NCBI RefSeq assembly: GCF_907165195.1
Contig: NZ_OU015584.1
Coordinates: forward strand, 2,614,978-2,678,977
Origin: Parvicella tangerina
GTDB lineage: Bacteria; Bacteroidota; Bacteroidia; Flavobacteriales_D; Parvicellaceae
Reading direction: 5' to 3'
DNA length: 64,000 bases
Made by a program: the position numbers and the translations under genes. This document shows, one piece after another, positions 8,907-17,321 of the stretch; positions within the stretch are counted from its first letter, which is position 1, and each line of letters opens with the position of its first letter. The notes beneath the pieces were generated by a model, which was given only the letters and a program-made list of their open reading frames with translations, did not search any database and was not told where the DNA came from.

Positions 8907-8939
8907 CAAAAAGGGGGGGAGTAAAGTTACTCCACCCCC
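8907..8939 (-). terminator. Terminator overlapping the RAYT stop codon
   Basis: On the minus strand GGGGGTGGAGTAA pairs with TTACTCCCCCCC-type sequence and is followed by TTTTT. The TAA stop codon of the transposase lies within the stem. Confidence 0.75.
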
Positions 8940-9478
8940 TCTATCTTTAACTTTCCTTGCATGCCCGCATAGTCTCTGGCACTACTGTATAGATAGTCTT
9001 CTGCTTTTTCTACATAGCCATCCTCTACTGGGTTGTTATGGATGTAGTTCATTTTGATGTCTATGGTTTCGGCTTTGTAGAGTTCTATGGGTTTGTTGTC
9101 TTGCCGCCAAAACTGATAGGTGGTATTATTGCTATTATGTTCTCCTGATTTTTTGAAGATGCTTAACATCCACTCTTTTCTGCTTTCTTGTGGATTCTCT
9201 TGAATGGCTTTTATTACTTGTTTGCTGGTATGCCGCTTGAAGTCTCTGAGTATGTTGGATAGCTCAAAACCTTCTTTTGCTTTACCGATAAAATGAACGT
9301 GGTTACTCATGATGCACCAACTATACAGCTCTAGCCCCTTATGCTCCTGGCAGTACTTAAAACTGTCTATTAATATCTCTTTGTAACTGGCTCTGGTAAA
9401 TACATCTATCCAACCTACCACAGCAAAGCTCACAAAGTGTAACCCGTTTTGATTATATACCCGCCAGTTTCTGCTCAT
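8927..9478 (-). CDS. REP-associated tyrosine transposase (RAYT, Y1/IS200-like)
   Basis: The 183-residue protein has the HUH nuclease motif of Y1 transposases, H60-V-H62 in MSNHVHFI, and the catalytic tyrosine Y145 in YIHNNPVEDGYV, the C-terminal signature of the RAYT group. It also has the WRQDNKPIEL region typical of Bacteroidota members. RAYTs are single-copy, domesticated relatives of IS200/IS605 transposases that nick and spread REP palindromes. REP-like palindromes lie on the same side of the gene, within about 3 kb, and its first 12 codons recur in the remnant at 7.7 kb. The gene looks intact. Confidence 0.93.
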   Translation of the reverse strand: MSRNWRVYNQNGLHFVSFAVVGWIDVFTRASYKEILIDSFKYCQEHKGLELYSWCIMSNHVHFIGKAKEGFELSNILRDFKRHTSKQVIKAIQENPQESRKEWMLSIFKKSGEHNSNNTTYQFWRQDNKPIELYKAETIDIKMNYIHNNPVEDGYVEKAEDYLYSSARDYAGMQGKLKIEGVE

Positions 9479-9588
9479 GGACTTCTAAGATACTGTTTTA
9501 TGTCAAGCTAACGCTTGATGCAAGTTGAAAACTTGCCTTACTTATGCCCACAAGTTACGCTAGCGCTAAACTTGCGGGAACTCGGGGG
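9444..9588 (-). repeat. Direct-repeat copy 2: RAYT gene 5' end with three upstream hairpins
   Basis: This is the intact counterpart of the remnant at 7713-7857. Upstream of the transposase ATG are hairpins at 9503-9518 (TCAAGC/GCTTGA), 9521-9535 (CAAGTT/AACTTG) and 9547-9588 (CACAAGTTACGC paired imperfectly with GCTAAACTTGCGG, then AACTCGGGGG). The order and spacing match the remnant. Such subterminal hairpins are what Y1 transposases recognise; that these are the substrates is inference. Confidence 0.75.
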
Positions 9589-9621
9589 AACACTTTGGTT
9601 GCGGAATGCTTGGAGGCTAAC

Positions 9622-10152
9622 TTACCAGTCACTACCATCTCTCAGTTTATCTATCGGTTTGATAAAGTATATATTGATAGTATCAATTTTCTGAAATGTA
9701 TTGACTATATCCTCAAACATATCACAATTAATTGGGTACAAAAAAGAATACGAACTAGTACTGGCTTTCTTAAACTCTTTCAAACTTAATAGGCTATCAA
9801 CTTCAAAAAAGTCTCCGTTGAAGAAGTACTCCACTTCATATACCTCTTGTATCAAATTGTCGAAGTAGTCTGGTGCACATCCTACTCCATGAGCCAAGGT
9901 CTCCAAGTATTTTAGTCTTATAATTACATTTTGAAATTCAAAAATTGAATCACATTGAAAACTTTCTACTTTCACCCCATCTAAGTATCCTGATAATTCA
10001 CATAGGTCTGGATTAGTTGGTTTCTTTTCTTTATTTGAATTGTTTCTAGCTTCTACTTTTTTCTTATCCCCTTGACCACATTGAAGCAAGAAACCAAGTA
10101 ATAATAATACTATTGAAAATAATACCCTATTCTTTATTGTAATCTCCCTCAT
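9622..10152 (-). CDS. Hypothetical lipoprotein, possible partner of the RHS tip
   Basis: The 176-residue product begins with a basic then strongly hydrophobic segment ending in LLLLGFLLQCGQ, a plausible but imperfect lipobox (Q before the Cys). The mature part is acidic (repeated EF, EVD, EEVYEVEYFF) with four further Cys residues. I recognise no family. Its start lies 26 bases inside the end of the upstream RHS gene, so the two are translated from one message. In polymorphic toxin loci the gene directly after the toxin tip usually encodes its immunity protein, so an immunity role is a reasonable guess only. Confidence 0.6.
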   Translation of the reverse strand: MREITIKNRVLFSIVLLLLGFLLQCGQGDKKKVEARNNSNKEKKPTNPDLCELSGYLDGVKVESFQCDSIFEFQNVIIRLKYLETLAHGVGCAPDYFDNLIQEVYEVEYFFNGDFFEVDSLLSLKEFKKASTSSYSFLYPINCDMFEDIVNTFQKIDTINIYFIKPIDKLRDGSDW

Positions 10153-11143
10153 AGTTTTCGTTCAGTTTAATGTTTTTCAATGTTCCTTGCCCTGCAATAT
10201 GATTACCTCCCATTTCTTTCATTTTAGATAATTGCCCGGACCAGTCAAAATCGACTCCTATAGCCTTAACCCTTTCAACATGTTCTTCATACTTTATTGT
10301 CTGTGGTCCTTTGCCTAACTCCTCTTCAAACTTCTTTTCATAAAGCTGATCATTCTTCAAATAAAACATCCATCCCGCAGCATCTCTTAGCATTTTTTCT
10401 TGATGCCCAATGTCTGATTTCGCAAATGATTCGTCCTCCATTGCTCTAATTACACCGTTCAGCTCTCTAATATAGTTATTGTTAGTTCCTAAGTGATAAT
10501 CACTCATGTGAGTTACTTCTTTGGTTAGAATATTGACTATAGTAAAATAGTTTGACGAGCCACCGCCAATTTCAATTTGCATTGGTTTGCTGGGACCGAA
10601 ACAATAACAAGAACCTCCCTCTGTTATAATATCTATTTTGTTGTTTTCCATGAGAAATCTACTATATCCCATTTCCTCAAAGATTTCTGTTGCAACATTT
10701 TGTTTTTCAGCTAGATTTCCTAAGCTAAACCGAACTGAACGATCCAAAACATCTCGTTTCATAAATATTTCTTTTCTGGCGTCCCCATTAAAATAAGCTC
10801 TTGCTTTTTTCTCAACACCATCACTTCTTATTATTCTTACCTGAGGGTTATCTCCATATTGACCAATCAATGACCCATTAGCAGCATAGTATCTTTCAAG
10901 TCCTTCTAATTCAACAAATGCAACGACACTATTCTCACTAAATGCATATGGACTATTCCATGGATATTCAGAAACAAGAGGGTCCACCGCAAAGAACCTT
11001 CCCAAACGAGGGTCGTGCATTCTGTACTTGTAATTGATGCTGTTACCCGCTCCCTTCTCCTCATCATCTCTCTCCATACCGTTGAATCCGTATCTATACA
11101 CATCATCACTAATACACCTATATTTTAACGCTTCATTGATCAT
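10127..11143 (-). CDS. Truncated RHS protein: core end plus variable C-terminal tip
   Basis: Residues about 14-80 are the end of the RHS repeat-associated core: YRYGFNGMERDDE, YRMHDPRLGRFFAVDPL and NSPYAFSENSVVAFVELEGLE. This motif normally sits at the end of a protein of 1000 residues or more and precedes a toxin domain. Here nothing is left upstream: the frame opens only as far as the nqrF terminator (in-frame stop at 11210). The remaining 255 residues are a variable tip I do not recognise, with a region around MSDYHLGTNNNYIRELNGVI and an end near GGNHIAGQGTLKNIK. There is no signal peptide. It is an orphan tip cassette or a pseudogene. Confidence 0.75.
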   Translation of the reverse strand: MINEALKYRCISDDVYRYGFNGMERDDEEKGAGNSINYKYRMHDPRLGRFFAVDPLVSEYPWNSPYAFSENSVVAFVELEGLERYYAANGSLIGQYGDNPQVRIIRSDGVEKKARAYFNGDARKEIFMKRDVLDRSVRFSLGNLAEKQNVATEIFEEMGYSRFLMENNKIDIITEGGSCYCFGPSKPMQIEIGGGSSNYFTIVNILTKEVTHMSDYHLGTNNNYIRELNGVIRAMEDESFAKSDIGHQEKMLRDAAGWMFYLKNDQLYEKKFEEELGKGPQTIKYEEHVERVKAIGVDFDWSGQLSKMKEMGGNHIAGQGTLKNIKLNENYEGDYNKE

Positions 11144-11154
11144 ATAAATATAAC

Positions 11155-11191
11155 AAAAAAGTCCTGACGCTCTTATGAGGTCAGGACTTCT
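11155..11191 (-). terminator. Terminator of the nqr operon
   Basis: On the minus strand AAGTCCTGAC and GTCAGGACTT form the stem, followed by TTTTTT, 23 bases after the nqrF stop. The stem also has an A-run on the other side and could act in both directions. Confidence 0.88.
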
Positions 11192-11213
11192 ATATCTCTT
11201 GTCTGGAGTTTAC

Positions 11214-12509
11214 TTATCCTCCAAAATCATCAAATCTTACGTTCTCTGGTGGAACTCCCCACTCATCACACATCTTCACAACTGCATCGTTCATCATTGG
11301 TGGTCCACAGAAATAGAATTCGATATCCTCTGGAGCTTCATGCTTCGTAAGGTATTGATCAATCACCGCCTGGTGAACGAAACCTACAAAACCATCACCT
11401 TCTTCATCATGGATATCTTTCTTCTCTACCCAGTTATCTTCTGGCAATGCATCAGACAATACCAAATAGAACTTAAAGTTTGGAAACTCTTTCTCCAAAT
11501 CTCTAAAGTAGTGGATATAGAACAACTCTGCTCTTGAACGACCTCCGTACCAGTACGTAACTTTACGGTCTGTTTTCAACGTCTTGAACAACTCATAAAG
11601 GTGAGATCTCATTGGCGCCATTCCAGCACCACCACCGATATATAACATCTCTGCATCCGAGTGGTTAATAAAGAACTCTCCATAAGGTCCGGAGATGGTA
11701 GCCTTATCTCCTACCTTCAAGTTAAAGATGTAAGAAGATGCAATACCTGGATTTACTTTCATCCATGTGTTATTAGCTCTATCCCATGGTGGAGTAGCCA
11801 CCCTTACGTTCAACATAATTCTTCTTCCCTCAGCAGGGTAAGAAGCCATAGAATAAGCTCGAACTACTTCTTCCGTGTTTTTCATCACCAATGGCCATAA
11901 ACCGAACTTATCCCAATCTTTTTTGAATTTATCTGGTTCACCTGGGTGATCTTGTGGATGTGCAGTGATATCCATTTCTTCATACTTCACCTCACATGGT
12001 GGTATTTTGATCTGGATGTAACCACCAGCCTTGTAATCCATATCCTCAGGGATCTCAACAATAAATTCCTTAATGAAAGTCGCTACGTTATAGTTAGAAA
12101 CTACTTCAGCTTCCCATTCCTTAATTCCAAGAACTTCCTCTTCTACTTCGATCTCCATGTCTTCCTTCACCTTCACCTGACACCCTAAACGCATCCCTGA
12201 AGCGATCTCTTTTCTGGAGAAATGAGGTTCTTCTGTTGGAAGAATACTTCCACCACCTTTAAGCACGTGACAGGTACACTGGATACATGTACCACCACCT
12301 CCACACGCTGATGGCAGATAAATTCCTGCATTACCTAATGTAGACAGAAGCGTTCCTCCTCCATCTACTTCAAGTTCCTTCTCACCGTTAATCGTGATCT
12401 TGATCTTGCCCGAAGGCATCAGTTTTGCCTTAGCGAATAATAATACTGAAGTTAATAGCAATACTACTACTAAGAAAACTGCAATTGTAATTATGATAAC
12501 TTGACCCAT
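11214..12509 (-). CDS. nqrF: Na+-NQR subunit F (NADH-oxidising flavoprotein)
   Basis: NqrF is the electron entry subunit of the sodium-pumping NADH:quinone reductase. It has one N-terminal membrane helix (residues 3-25), a plant-type 2Fe-2S domain with C69, C75, C78 (in [12 protein letters not shown]) and C110, then a ferredoxin reductase-like part with the FAD motif RAYSMASYP and the NADH-side [16 protein letters not shown]. The C-terminus ends [15 protein letters not shown]...VRFDDFGG as expected. At 431 residues it is slightly longer than the Vibrio protein. It is the last gene of nqrABCDEF. Confidence 0.97.
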   Translation of the reverse strand: MGQVIIITIAVFLVVVLLLTSVLLFAKAKLMPSGKIKITINGEKELEVDGGGTLLSTLGNAGIYLPSACGGGGTCIQCTCHVLKGGGSILPTEEPHFSRKEIASGMRLGCQVKVKEDMEIEVEEEVLGIKEWEAEVVSNYNVATFIKEFIVEIPEDMDYKAGGYIQIKIPPCEVKYEEMDITAHPQDHPGEPDKFKKDWDKFGLWPLVMKNTEEVVRAYSMASYPAEGRRIMLNVRVATPPWDRANNTWMKVNPGIASSYIFNLKVGDKATISGPYGEFFINHSDAEMLYIGGGAGMAPMRSHLYELFKTLKTDRKVTYWYGGRSRAELFYIHYFRDLEKEFPNFKFYLVLSDALPEDNWVEKKDIHDEEGDGFVGFVHQAVIDQYLTKHEAPEDIEFYFCGPPMMNDAVVKMCDEWGVPPENVRFDDFGG

Positions 12510-12537
12510 AGTATTTGTTGAGTTATAAAGTTCTTAA

Positions 12538-13146
12538 TTAAAATCCTAGGAAACCTAAGAATGCTAATCCCATCAATCCTGTAAGTATAAATGCCATACC
12601 TACACCTCTAACTGGTGCTGGAACATGTGAATACTTGATTTTCTCCCGAATGGCGGCAATAAGCACGATGGCGATGAACCATCCAAATCCTGCACCTAAT
12701 CCGTAGGATGTTGCTTCTCCAATGTCAACAAATTGCTTTTGCTGCATAAACAAAGCACCTCCTAGAATCGCACAGTTTACAGCGATCAATGGCAAGAAGA
12801 TCCCCAATGCTCCGTAAAGCGAGGGAGAGAATTTCTCTACCAACATTTCAACCAACTGCACGATAGAGGCAATTACGGCAATAAACATGATGAAACTCAA
12901 GAAGCTTAAATCATATTGAGCATATTCTTCTCCTAACCATGATAAAGCCCCTTCCTGCAAAACATACGTATCTAGTAAATAGTTAACTGGAATGGTAACT
13001 CCCAATACAAAGATCACTGCAGCTCCTAATCCAACAGCTGTCTTAACTGTTTTTGATACCGCCAGATATGAACACATTCCGAAGAAGAATGTAAAGATCA
13101 TATTGTCGATAAATGCTGCTCTATAAAATATATCGAAATAATTCAT
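12538..13146 (-). CDS. nqrE: Na+-NQR subunit E
   Basis: The product is an integral membrane protein of 202 residues with six predicted helices, including the conserved NCAILGGALF segment whose Cys helps hold the intramembrane iron site between NqrD and NqrE. The opening (FIDNMIFTFFFGMC) carries the second conserved Cys. It lies between nqrD and nqrF with gaps of 27-28 bases. Length and helix pattern match the family. Confidence 0.96.
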   Translation of the reverse strand: MNYFDIFYRAAFIDNMIFTFFFGMCSYLAVSKTVKTAVGLGAAVIFVLGVTIPVNYLLDTYVLQEGALSWLGEEYAQYDLSFLSFIMFIAVIASIVQLVEMLVEKFSPSLYGALGIFLPLIAVNCAILGGALFMQQKQFVDIGEATSYGLGAGFGWFIAIVLIAAIREKIKYSHVPAPVRGVGMAFILTGLMGLAFLGFLGF

Positions 13147-13173
13147 TTTCTTTCTTTTTACTGCAGTTTATAA

Positions 13174-13821
13174 TTAAGCTTCAATCAGTTTCGGGTTTCT
13201 CACTTTCTGTACCCAGATGATAATTGCCACAATCACCAAAGAGGATGGAGGCAATAGCATGATACCAATGTTCTCATAACCGAAATCGTACATAGCATCA
13301 GGAACAACCTGGAATCCAAATAGTTTTCCTGATCCAAACAATTCTTTGAAGAATGCCGTGATCAAAAGAATGATTCCATAACCTAATCCGTTTCCTAGTC
13401 CATCTAAAGCTGAAGGCCAAGGCTTGTTTCCTAACGCAAAAGCTTCCAAACGTCCCATAATGATACAGTTGGTAATGATCAGTCCGACAAAAACTCCGAT
13501 TTGTTTCCAGACATCGTAGACATAAGCCTTGAGCACCTGGTCTACTACAATTACCAACATGGCCACCACTACTAACTGAACGATAATTCTGATTCGAGGA
13601 GGAATCGCATTTCTCATTAATGATACTACTACGTTACCTACGATCAATACGAAGATCACGGCCAATGTCATTACAAAGGCTCCTTTCATCTGAACGGTTA
13701 CCGCTAATGCAGAACAGATACCTAATACCTGAATCGTTACCGGGTTGTTGTCGTTGAGTGGATCACTTAACAACTTCTTATTTTTTGCCGAAAATAAAGG
13801 CTCTCTAGCTGTTGCACTCAT
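13174..13821 (-). CDS. nqrD: Na+-NQR subunit D
   Basis: This 215-residue membrane protein has six hydrophobic segments and the family motif TNCIIMGRLEAFAL, whose Cys is one of the iron-site ligands paired with NqrE. The early GICSALAVT segment carries the other. Its ATG overlaps the stop of nqrC as TAATG, which indicates translational coupling. Confidence 0.96.
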   Translation of the reverse strand: MSATAREPLFSAKNKKLLSDPLNDNNPVTIQVLGICSALAVTVQMKGAFVMTLAVIFVLIVGNVVVSLMRNAIPPRIRIIVQLVVVAMLVIVVDQVLKAYVYDVWKQIGVFVGLIITNCIIMGRLEAFALGNKPWPSALDGLGNGLGYGIILLITAFFKELFGSGKLFGFQVVPDAMYDFGYENIGIMLLPPSSLVIVAIIIWVQKVRNPKLIEA

Positions 13822-14582
13822 TACTTAATAGATTTAAAATATTTAACGTATACTGCAAAGTTTCTCTCCATCATTTCCTCAACACCTTTACCTGTAAATG
13901 TAGCTCCAGAAAGTCCATCTACTTTATGCTCGGTCAACTCCTGACTTCCTGGCTTAACCACTTTAATAGGTTGATATTCTCCTTGATCATTAACCAATGT
14001 TTTTCCTACAAACTGATCTTGAAATGGATCCTCGTTAATGATTGATCCTAAACCAGCTGTTTCTCCTTTATGGTCAAATTTAGCAGCAACAATCTCATCT
14101 GTAGCAAGGTCGTACCCAACATATCCCCAAACGTCATCCCAAAGTCCTTTGCCACTGCAAGAGATTACATAAATGGTCTTGCCTTCATTCTCACAAACAA
14201 ACAACGGATACTGTCTGTCTTCTTTATCGGAGATATTCATGTATTGCTTGCGCATATTTACGTTGAAGGCATCCTTTGTGTTCTTGAGGTCAATTTCGTC
14301 TTCTGCAGTCAATTTCTCAACTACTTTACCTTCAAAATCTAAGATGATTCTTTCTTTGACAAATTCACCAAAATAATCAGCTGCATTGTCACGAGTTACA
14401 TCTTCTTTCTTATCAAAGAATCCTGTTGCCTGAATGATATTTTGTTTCTTTTCATTTAAGACATTGGCCTGTTGAGCAGGCTTCAATCCCATTGCAAGAG
14501 CAGCTAAACCTCCTCCTACAATTACCACCATAATAATGGCAAAGATGATGGTATAAGCGTTACTTTCTTTATTAATAGCCAT
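13821..14582 (-). CDS. nqrC: Na+-NQR subunit C (covalent FMN)
   Basis: NqrC has one N-terminal membrane helix (residues 10-32) and a periplasmic domain that carries covalently bound FMN. The attachment motif DGLSGATFTGKGVEEM is present near residue 230, with the threonine of SGAT the expected FMN-bearing residue. The product has 253 residues. It overlaps the next gene, nqrD, by one base and follows nqrB after two. Confidence 0.96.
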   Translation of the reverse strand: MAINKESNAYTIIFAIIMVVIVGGGLAALAMGLKPAQQANVLNEKKQNIIQATGFFDKKEDVTRDNAADYFGEFVKERIILDFEGKVVEKLTAEDEIDLKNTKDAFNVNMRKQYMNISDKEDRQYPLFVCENEGKTIYVISCSGKGLWDDVWGYVGYDLATDEIVAAKFDHKGETAGLGSIINEDPFQDQFVGKTLVNDQGEYQPIKVVKPGSQELTEHKVDGLSGATFTGKGVEEMMERNFAVYVKYFKSIK

Positions 14583-14584
14583 GA

Positions 14585-15832
14585 TTATGCAGTTTTAAGT
14601 CTTTTTAATCGTTTCTGAACATTCGCTCGAATAACCATGTGGTCAATTGTTGGTGCACATACGTTAGCAATCAAAATACCAAGCATTACACCCTCTGGAT
14701 AGGCTGGGTTGGCCATACGGATCAAAATACCCAATGCCCCTGCCAGGAATCCATAAACAAATTTACCTGTACTTGTTTGAGCTGCAGTCACGGGGTCTGT
14801 AACCATAAACACCATTCCAAACATAAATCCTCCCAACATCAACTGGTGAATAGGATCAAACTCAAAGTAAGGGTTACCTCCTACCGCATTTAGGATACCT
14901 GCAATGGTTAAACCTCCCAAGAAGAAGGAAAGCATTACTTTCCAGCTTGCGATGCCTGTTTTAAGCAACAATGCTGCACCTATAAGAATCGCTAAAGCAG
15001 AAGTCTCTCCAATCGATCCTGGAACGAATCCAAGGAATGAATCCATAAAAGCATCTTTTCCATCAAGATAAGCAACCATCGCATCACCTTCTGCCATCAG
15101 GTTCTTAGCTTCTTCTCCTGTCTTTAATGCCGCTTCAGCATATTTAGATTTTGCTGCTGCCAGATCTCCTAGACGTGTTGCTCCAGAAATAGAGTCAACT
15201 AACGTTCCTTTATCCTTCATCTCCATAATACCACTGATCCAAGTCTTGTCTCCCGACATACTGGTTGGGTGAGAGAAGAACAAGAATGCTCTGGCCGTCA
15301 AAGCCACGTTTAACACGTTCATTCCAGTACCTCCAAATACTTCTTTTCCAATCAATACCGCAAAAGCAGTTGCCACAGCAACCATCCAAAGGGGAACATC
15401 TACAGGCATGATTAGGGGGATAAGCATCCCGGAAACCAGAAAACCTTCAGCCACTGAATGACCATTTCTGATTGCAAAGATGAATTCGATTCCCAGACCA
15501 ACACCGTAAGAAACTACGATCAATGGAAGCACACGAATCAAACCATGAATAAACATATCCAAGAAAGACGCTTCTTCTCCCAATGCTGCATAATGCCAAT
15601 AACCTACGTTGTACATTCCGAACAGTAAAGCTGGAACCATCGCAATGATTACTAACATCATTGTTCTTTTTAAATCAATTGCATCTCTGATGTGCGCACC
15701 ATTCTTTGTAGTATGGTTTGGCGTAAACATCAAAGTATCAAACGCATCAACCAACGGGAAAAACTTCTTTGTCTTTTCTGACTTATTCAGCTTTTCGTGA
15801 GCGTTATCAAATATATTTCTTAAAAATTTCAC
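14585..15832 (-). CDS. nqrB: Na+-NQR subunit B (covalent FMN, riboflavin, Na+ path)
   Basis: NqrB is the main membrane subunit (415 residues, about ten helices) and forms the sodium pathway. The FMN attachment motif SGAT lies in LVDSISGATRLGDLAAAK, a segment between helices. Conserved surroundings include GKEVFGGTGMNVLNVALTAR and MVTDPVTAAQT. The loop after SGAT (KYAEAALKTGEEAKNLMAEG) is charged and helical and seems longer than in Vibrio. It sits between nqrA and nqrC. Confidence 0.97.
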   Translation of the reverse strand: MKFLRNIFDNAHEKLNKSEKTKKFFPLVDAFDTLMFTPNHTTKNGAHIRDAIDLKRTMMLVIIAMVPALLFGMYNVGYWHYAALGEEASFLDMFIHGLIRVLPLIVVSYGVGLGIEFIFAIRNGHSVAEGFLVSGMLIPLIMPVDVPLWMVAVATAFAVLIGKEVFGGTGMNVLNVALTARAFLFFSHPTSMSGDKTWISGIMEMKDKGTLVDSISGATRLGDLAAAKSKYAEAALKTGEEAKNLMAEGDAMVAYLDGKDAFMDSFLGFVPGSIGETSALAILIGAALLLKTGIASWKVMLSFFLGGLTIAGILNAVGGNPYFEFDPIHQLMLGGFMFGMVFMVTDPVTAAQTSTGKFVYGFLAGALGILIRMANPAYPEGVMLGILIANVCAPTIDHMVIRANVQKRLKRLKTA

Positions 15833-15862
15833 CTCTTTATACTTTAAGTTCTTAAATAAGCA

Positions 15863-17224
15863 TTAGAAACATTCTTTCTCTACGAGATCTAAGGCTTCAC
15901 GAATGTGTTTTTGTACTTCAATCTTAGAAGTACATACCACTTCACATAAAGCAAAATCTTCTGGAGCTACTTCGTAAATACCCAGTTGTTCCATTTTATC
16001 AATATCACTGGTAATAGCTGCTTTAACCAACTGAACCGGATAGATATCAAAAGGAAAAACCTTGTCGTACTGTCCAGTAACTACAAAAGCTCTCTCCTCT
16101 CCATTCAAGTTTGTGTCAACACTATACTTTTTAGATTTCGGCATCAACCAAGCAGGATATGCTCTTGAGTTAGAGAATCTTCCAAACCCAAGACCTAACC
16201 ACCCTTTGGTCAAGAAAAACTTATATTCATCTCCTTCCTTAATGGCTGTTACTTGCGAATGATAATATCCCAAGTGATCTTCTTCACTTACCTGAGAACC
16301 GGTAAGCACGTTACCAGAAATGATTCTATTGTTATCACCTTCCAGATTTCCTGACGTTATCGTCTTGATCTCTGTTCCAATGGTTGTTCTGTAATATTTT
16401 CTATTCTTAGCTTGCTCGCCAGCCAGTGCAATCAATCGAGTAGCATCAAATTTTCCATTCAATGCTGTTGAACCGATCAAGGCAACGTCCTGAGCATTCA
16501 CAGTCCAAACCACTTCACCTTTATTCAATGGTTTGATGTGGTGAATCTGAACACCAACGTTTCCTGCTGGATGCGGGCCAGAAATGCTGTTAATCTCACA
16601 ACCTCTAACACCTTTCATCGCGTTGTCTGCCATTCCATTTCTAAGTGTAAGGTGAACTGGCCCTGAAGTTAATTTCTTTAGGATATCTACACCCGCTTGA
16701 AATTCTTTCTCCTTACCGTGAAGTGTGAAATCATAATCAGCGGCTAAAGGAGCGCTATCGAAGCCAGATATATAAATGGCAATAGGTGAATCTGAAGGTT
16801 TAGCGATCACATCCAATGGGCGCATCTTGATGAATGGCCAAAGTCCTGCAGTTAACAAAAACTGCTTAGCCGCTTCGGCATCCATGCTATCCATTGACGG
16901 CACGTTTATTGTTTCATACTCATCTACATCATCAGCATCAATGACTACAGATAAAATTCTTCTTTTAGCTCCTCGCACGATGTCTTTAATTGTACCACTC
17001 ACTGGTGAGACAAAATTGACATCCATGTTGTACTTGTTTTTGAAAACAACACCTCCAGCTTTTACTTTCTCGCCAACTTTGAGGGCCATTTTTGGAACTA
17101 CACCGTGGAAATCAACTGGTTTGAGCGCATACGTCTTGGCTCTTGGAGTATCAACAATCACCTTGTCTGCTTCTCCAATCAAGTTAATATCCAGTCCTTT
17201 ACGGATTTTAATGGATTTCGACAT
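15863..17224 (-). CDS. nqrA: Na+-NQR subunit A
   Basis: NqrA is the cytoplasmic subunit implicated in quinone interaction. The protein begins MSKSIKIRKGLDINLIGEAD, the usual family start, so the ATG at 17224 is right; a frame opening to 17272 only adds an unrelated leader. Further landmarks are ALKPVDFHGVVPKMALKVG, VSGTIKDIVRGAKRRILSV and the C-terminal CEVVCTSK. It is the first gene of a six-gene operon in the standard order A to F, with all gaps under 31 bases. Confidence 0.96.
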   Translation of the reverse strand: MSKSIKIRKGLDINLIGEADKVIVDTPRAKTYALKPVDFHGVVPKMALKVGEKVKAGGVVFKNKYNMDVNFVSPVSGTIKDIVRGAKRRILSVVIDADDVDEYETINVPSMDSMDAEAAKQFLLTAGLWPFIKMRPLDVIAKPSDSPIAIYISGFDSAPLAADYDFTLHGKEKEFQAGVDILKKLTSGPVHLTLRNGMADNAMKGVRGCEINSISGPHPAGNVGVQIHHIKPLNKGEVVWTVNAQDVALIGSTALNGKFDATRLIALAGEQAKNRKYYRTTIGTEIKTITSGNLEGDNNRIISGNVLTGSQVSEEDHLGYYHSQVTAIKEGDEYKFFLTKGWLGLGFGRFSNSRAYPAWLMPKSKKYSVDTNLNGEERAFVVTGQYDKVFPFDIYPVQLVKAAITSDIDKMEQLGIYEVAPEDFALCEVVCTSKIEVQKHIREALDLVEKECF

Positions 17225-17251
17225 AGAATATTTTTTCAAAAAATTCGTTGA

Positions 17252-17259
17252 CAAAATTA
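17252..17259 (-). promoter_or_regulatory. Candidate -7 box for the nqr operon
   Basis: The minus strand reads TAATTTTG here, a full match to the Bacteroidota -7 consensus TAnnTTTG, and would give a leader of about 20 bases before nqrA. No TTG lies 17-23 bases upstream; the nearest is about 10 bases away. Confidence 0.35.
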
Positions 17260-17321
17260 TAAATTTGTCCAAGATTTAATTCGTCTCATCCAGTTTCTAA
17301 ACCCACTCAACACAATTTAGA

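Noticed and set aside
6640-11150. A prophage or integrative element.
   Set aside because: No integrase, attachment repeats, structural phage genes or conjugation genes are present.
10127-11210. A simple frameshift separating the RHS tip from an upstream RHS gene.
   Set aside because: The region upstream is the nqrF terminator and nqrF itself, so no upstream RHS sequence exists in any frame.
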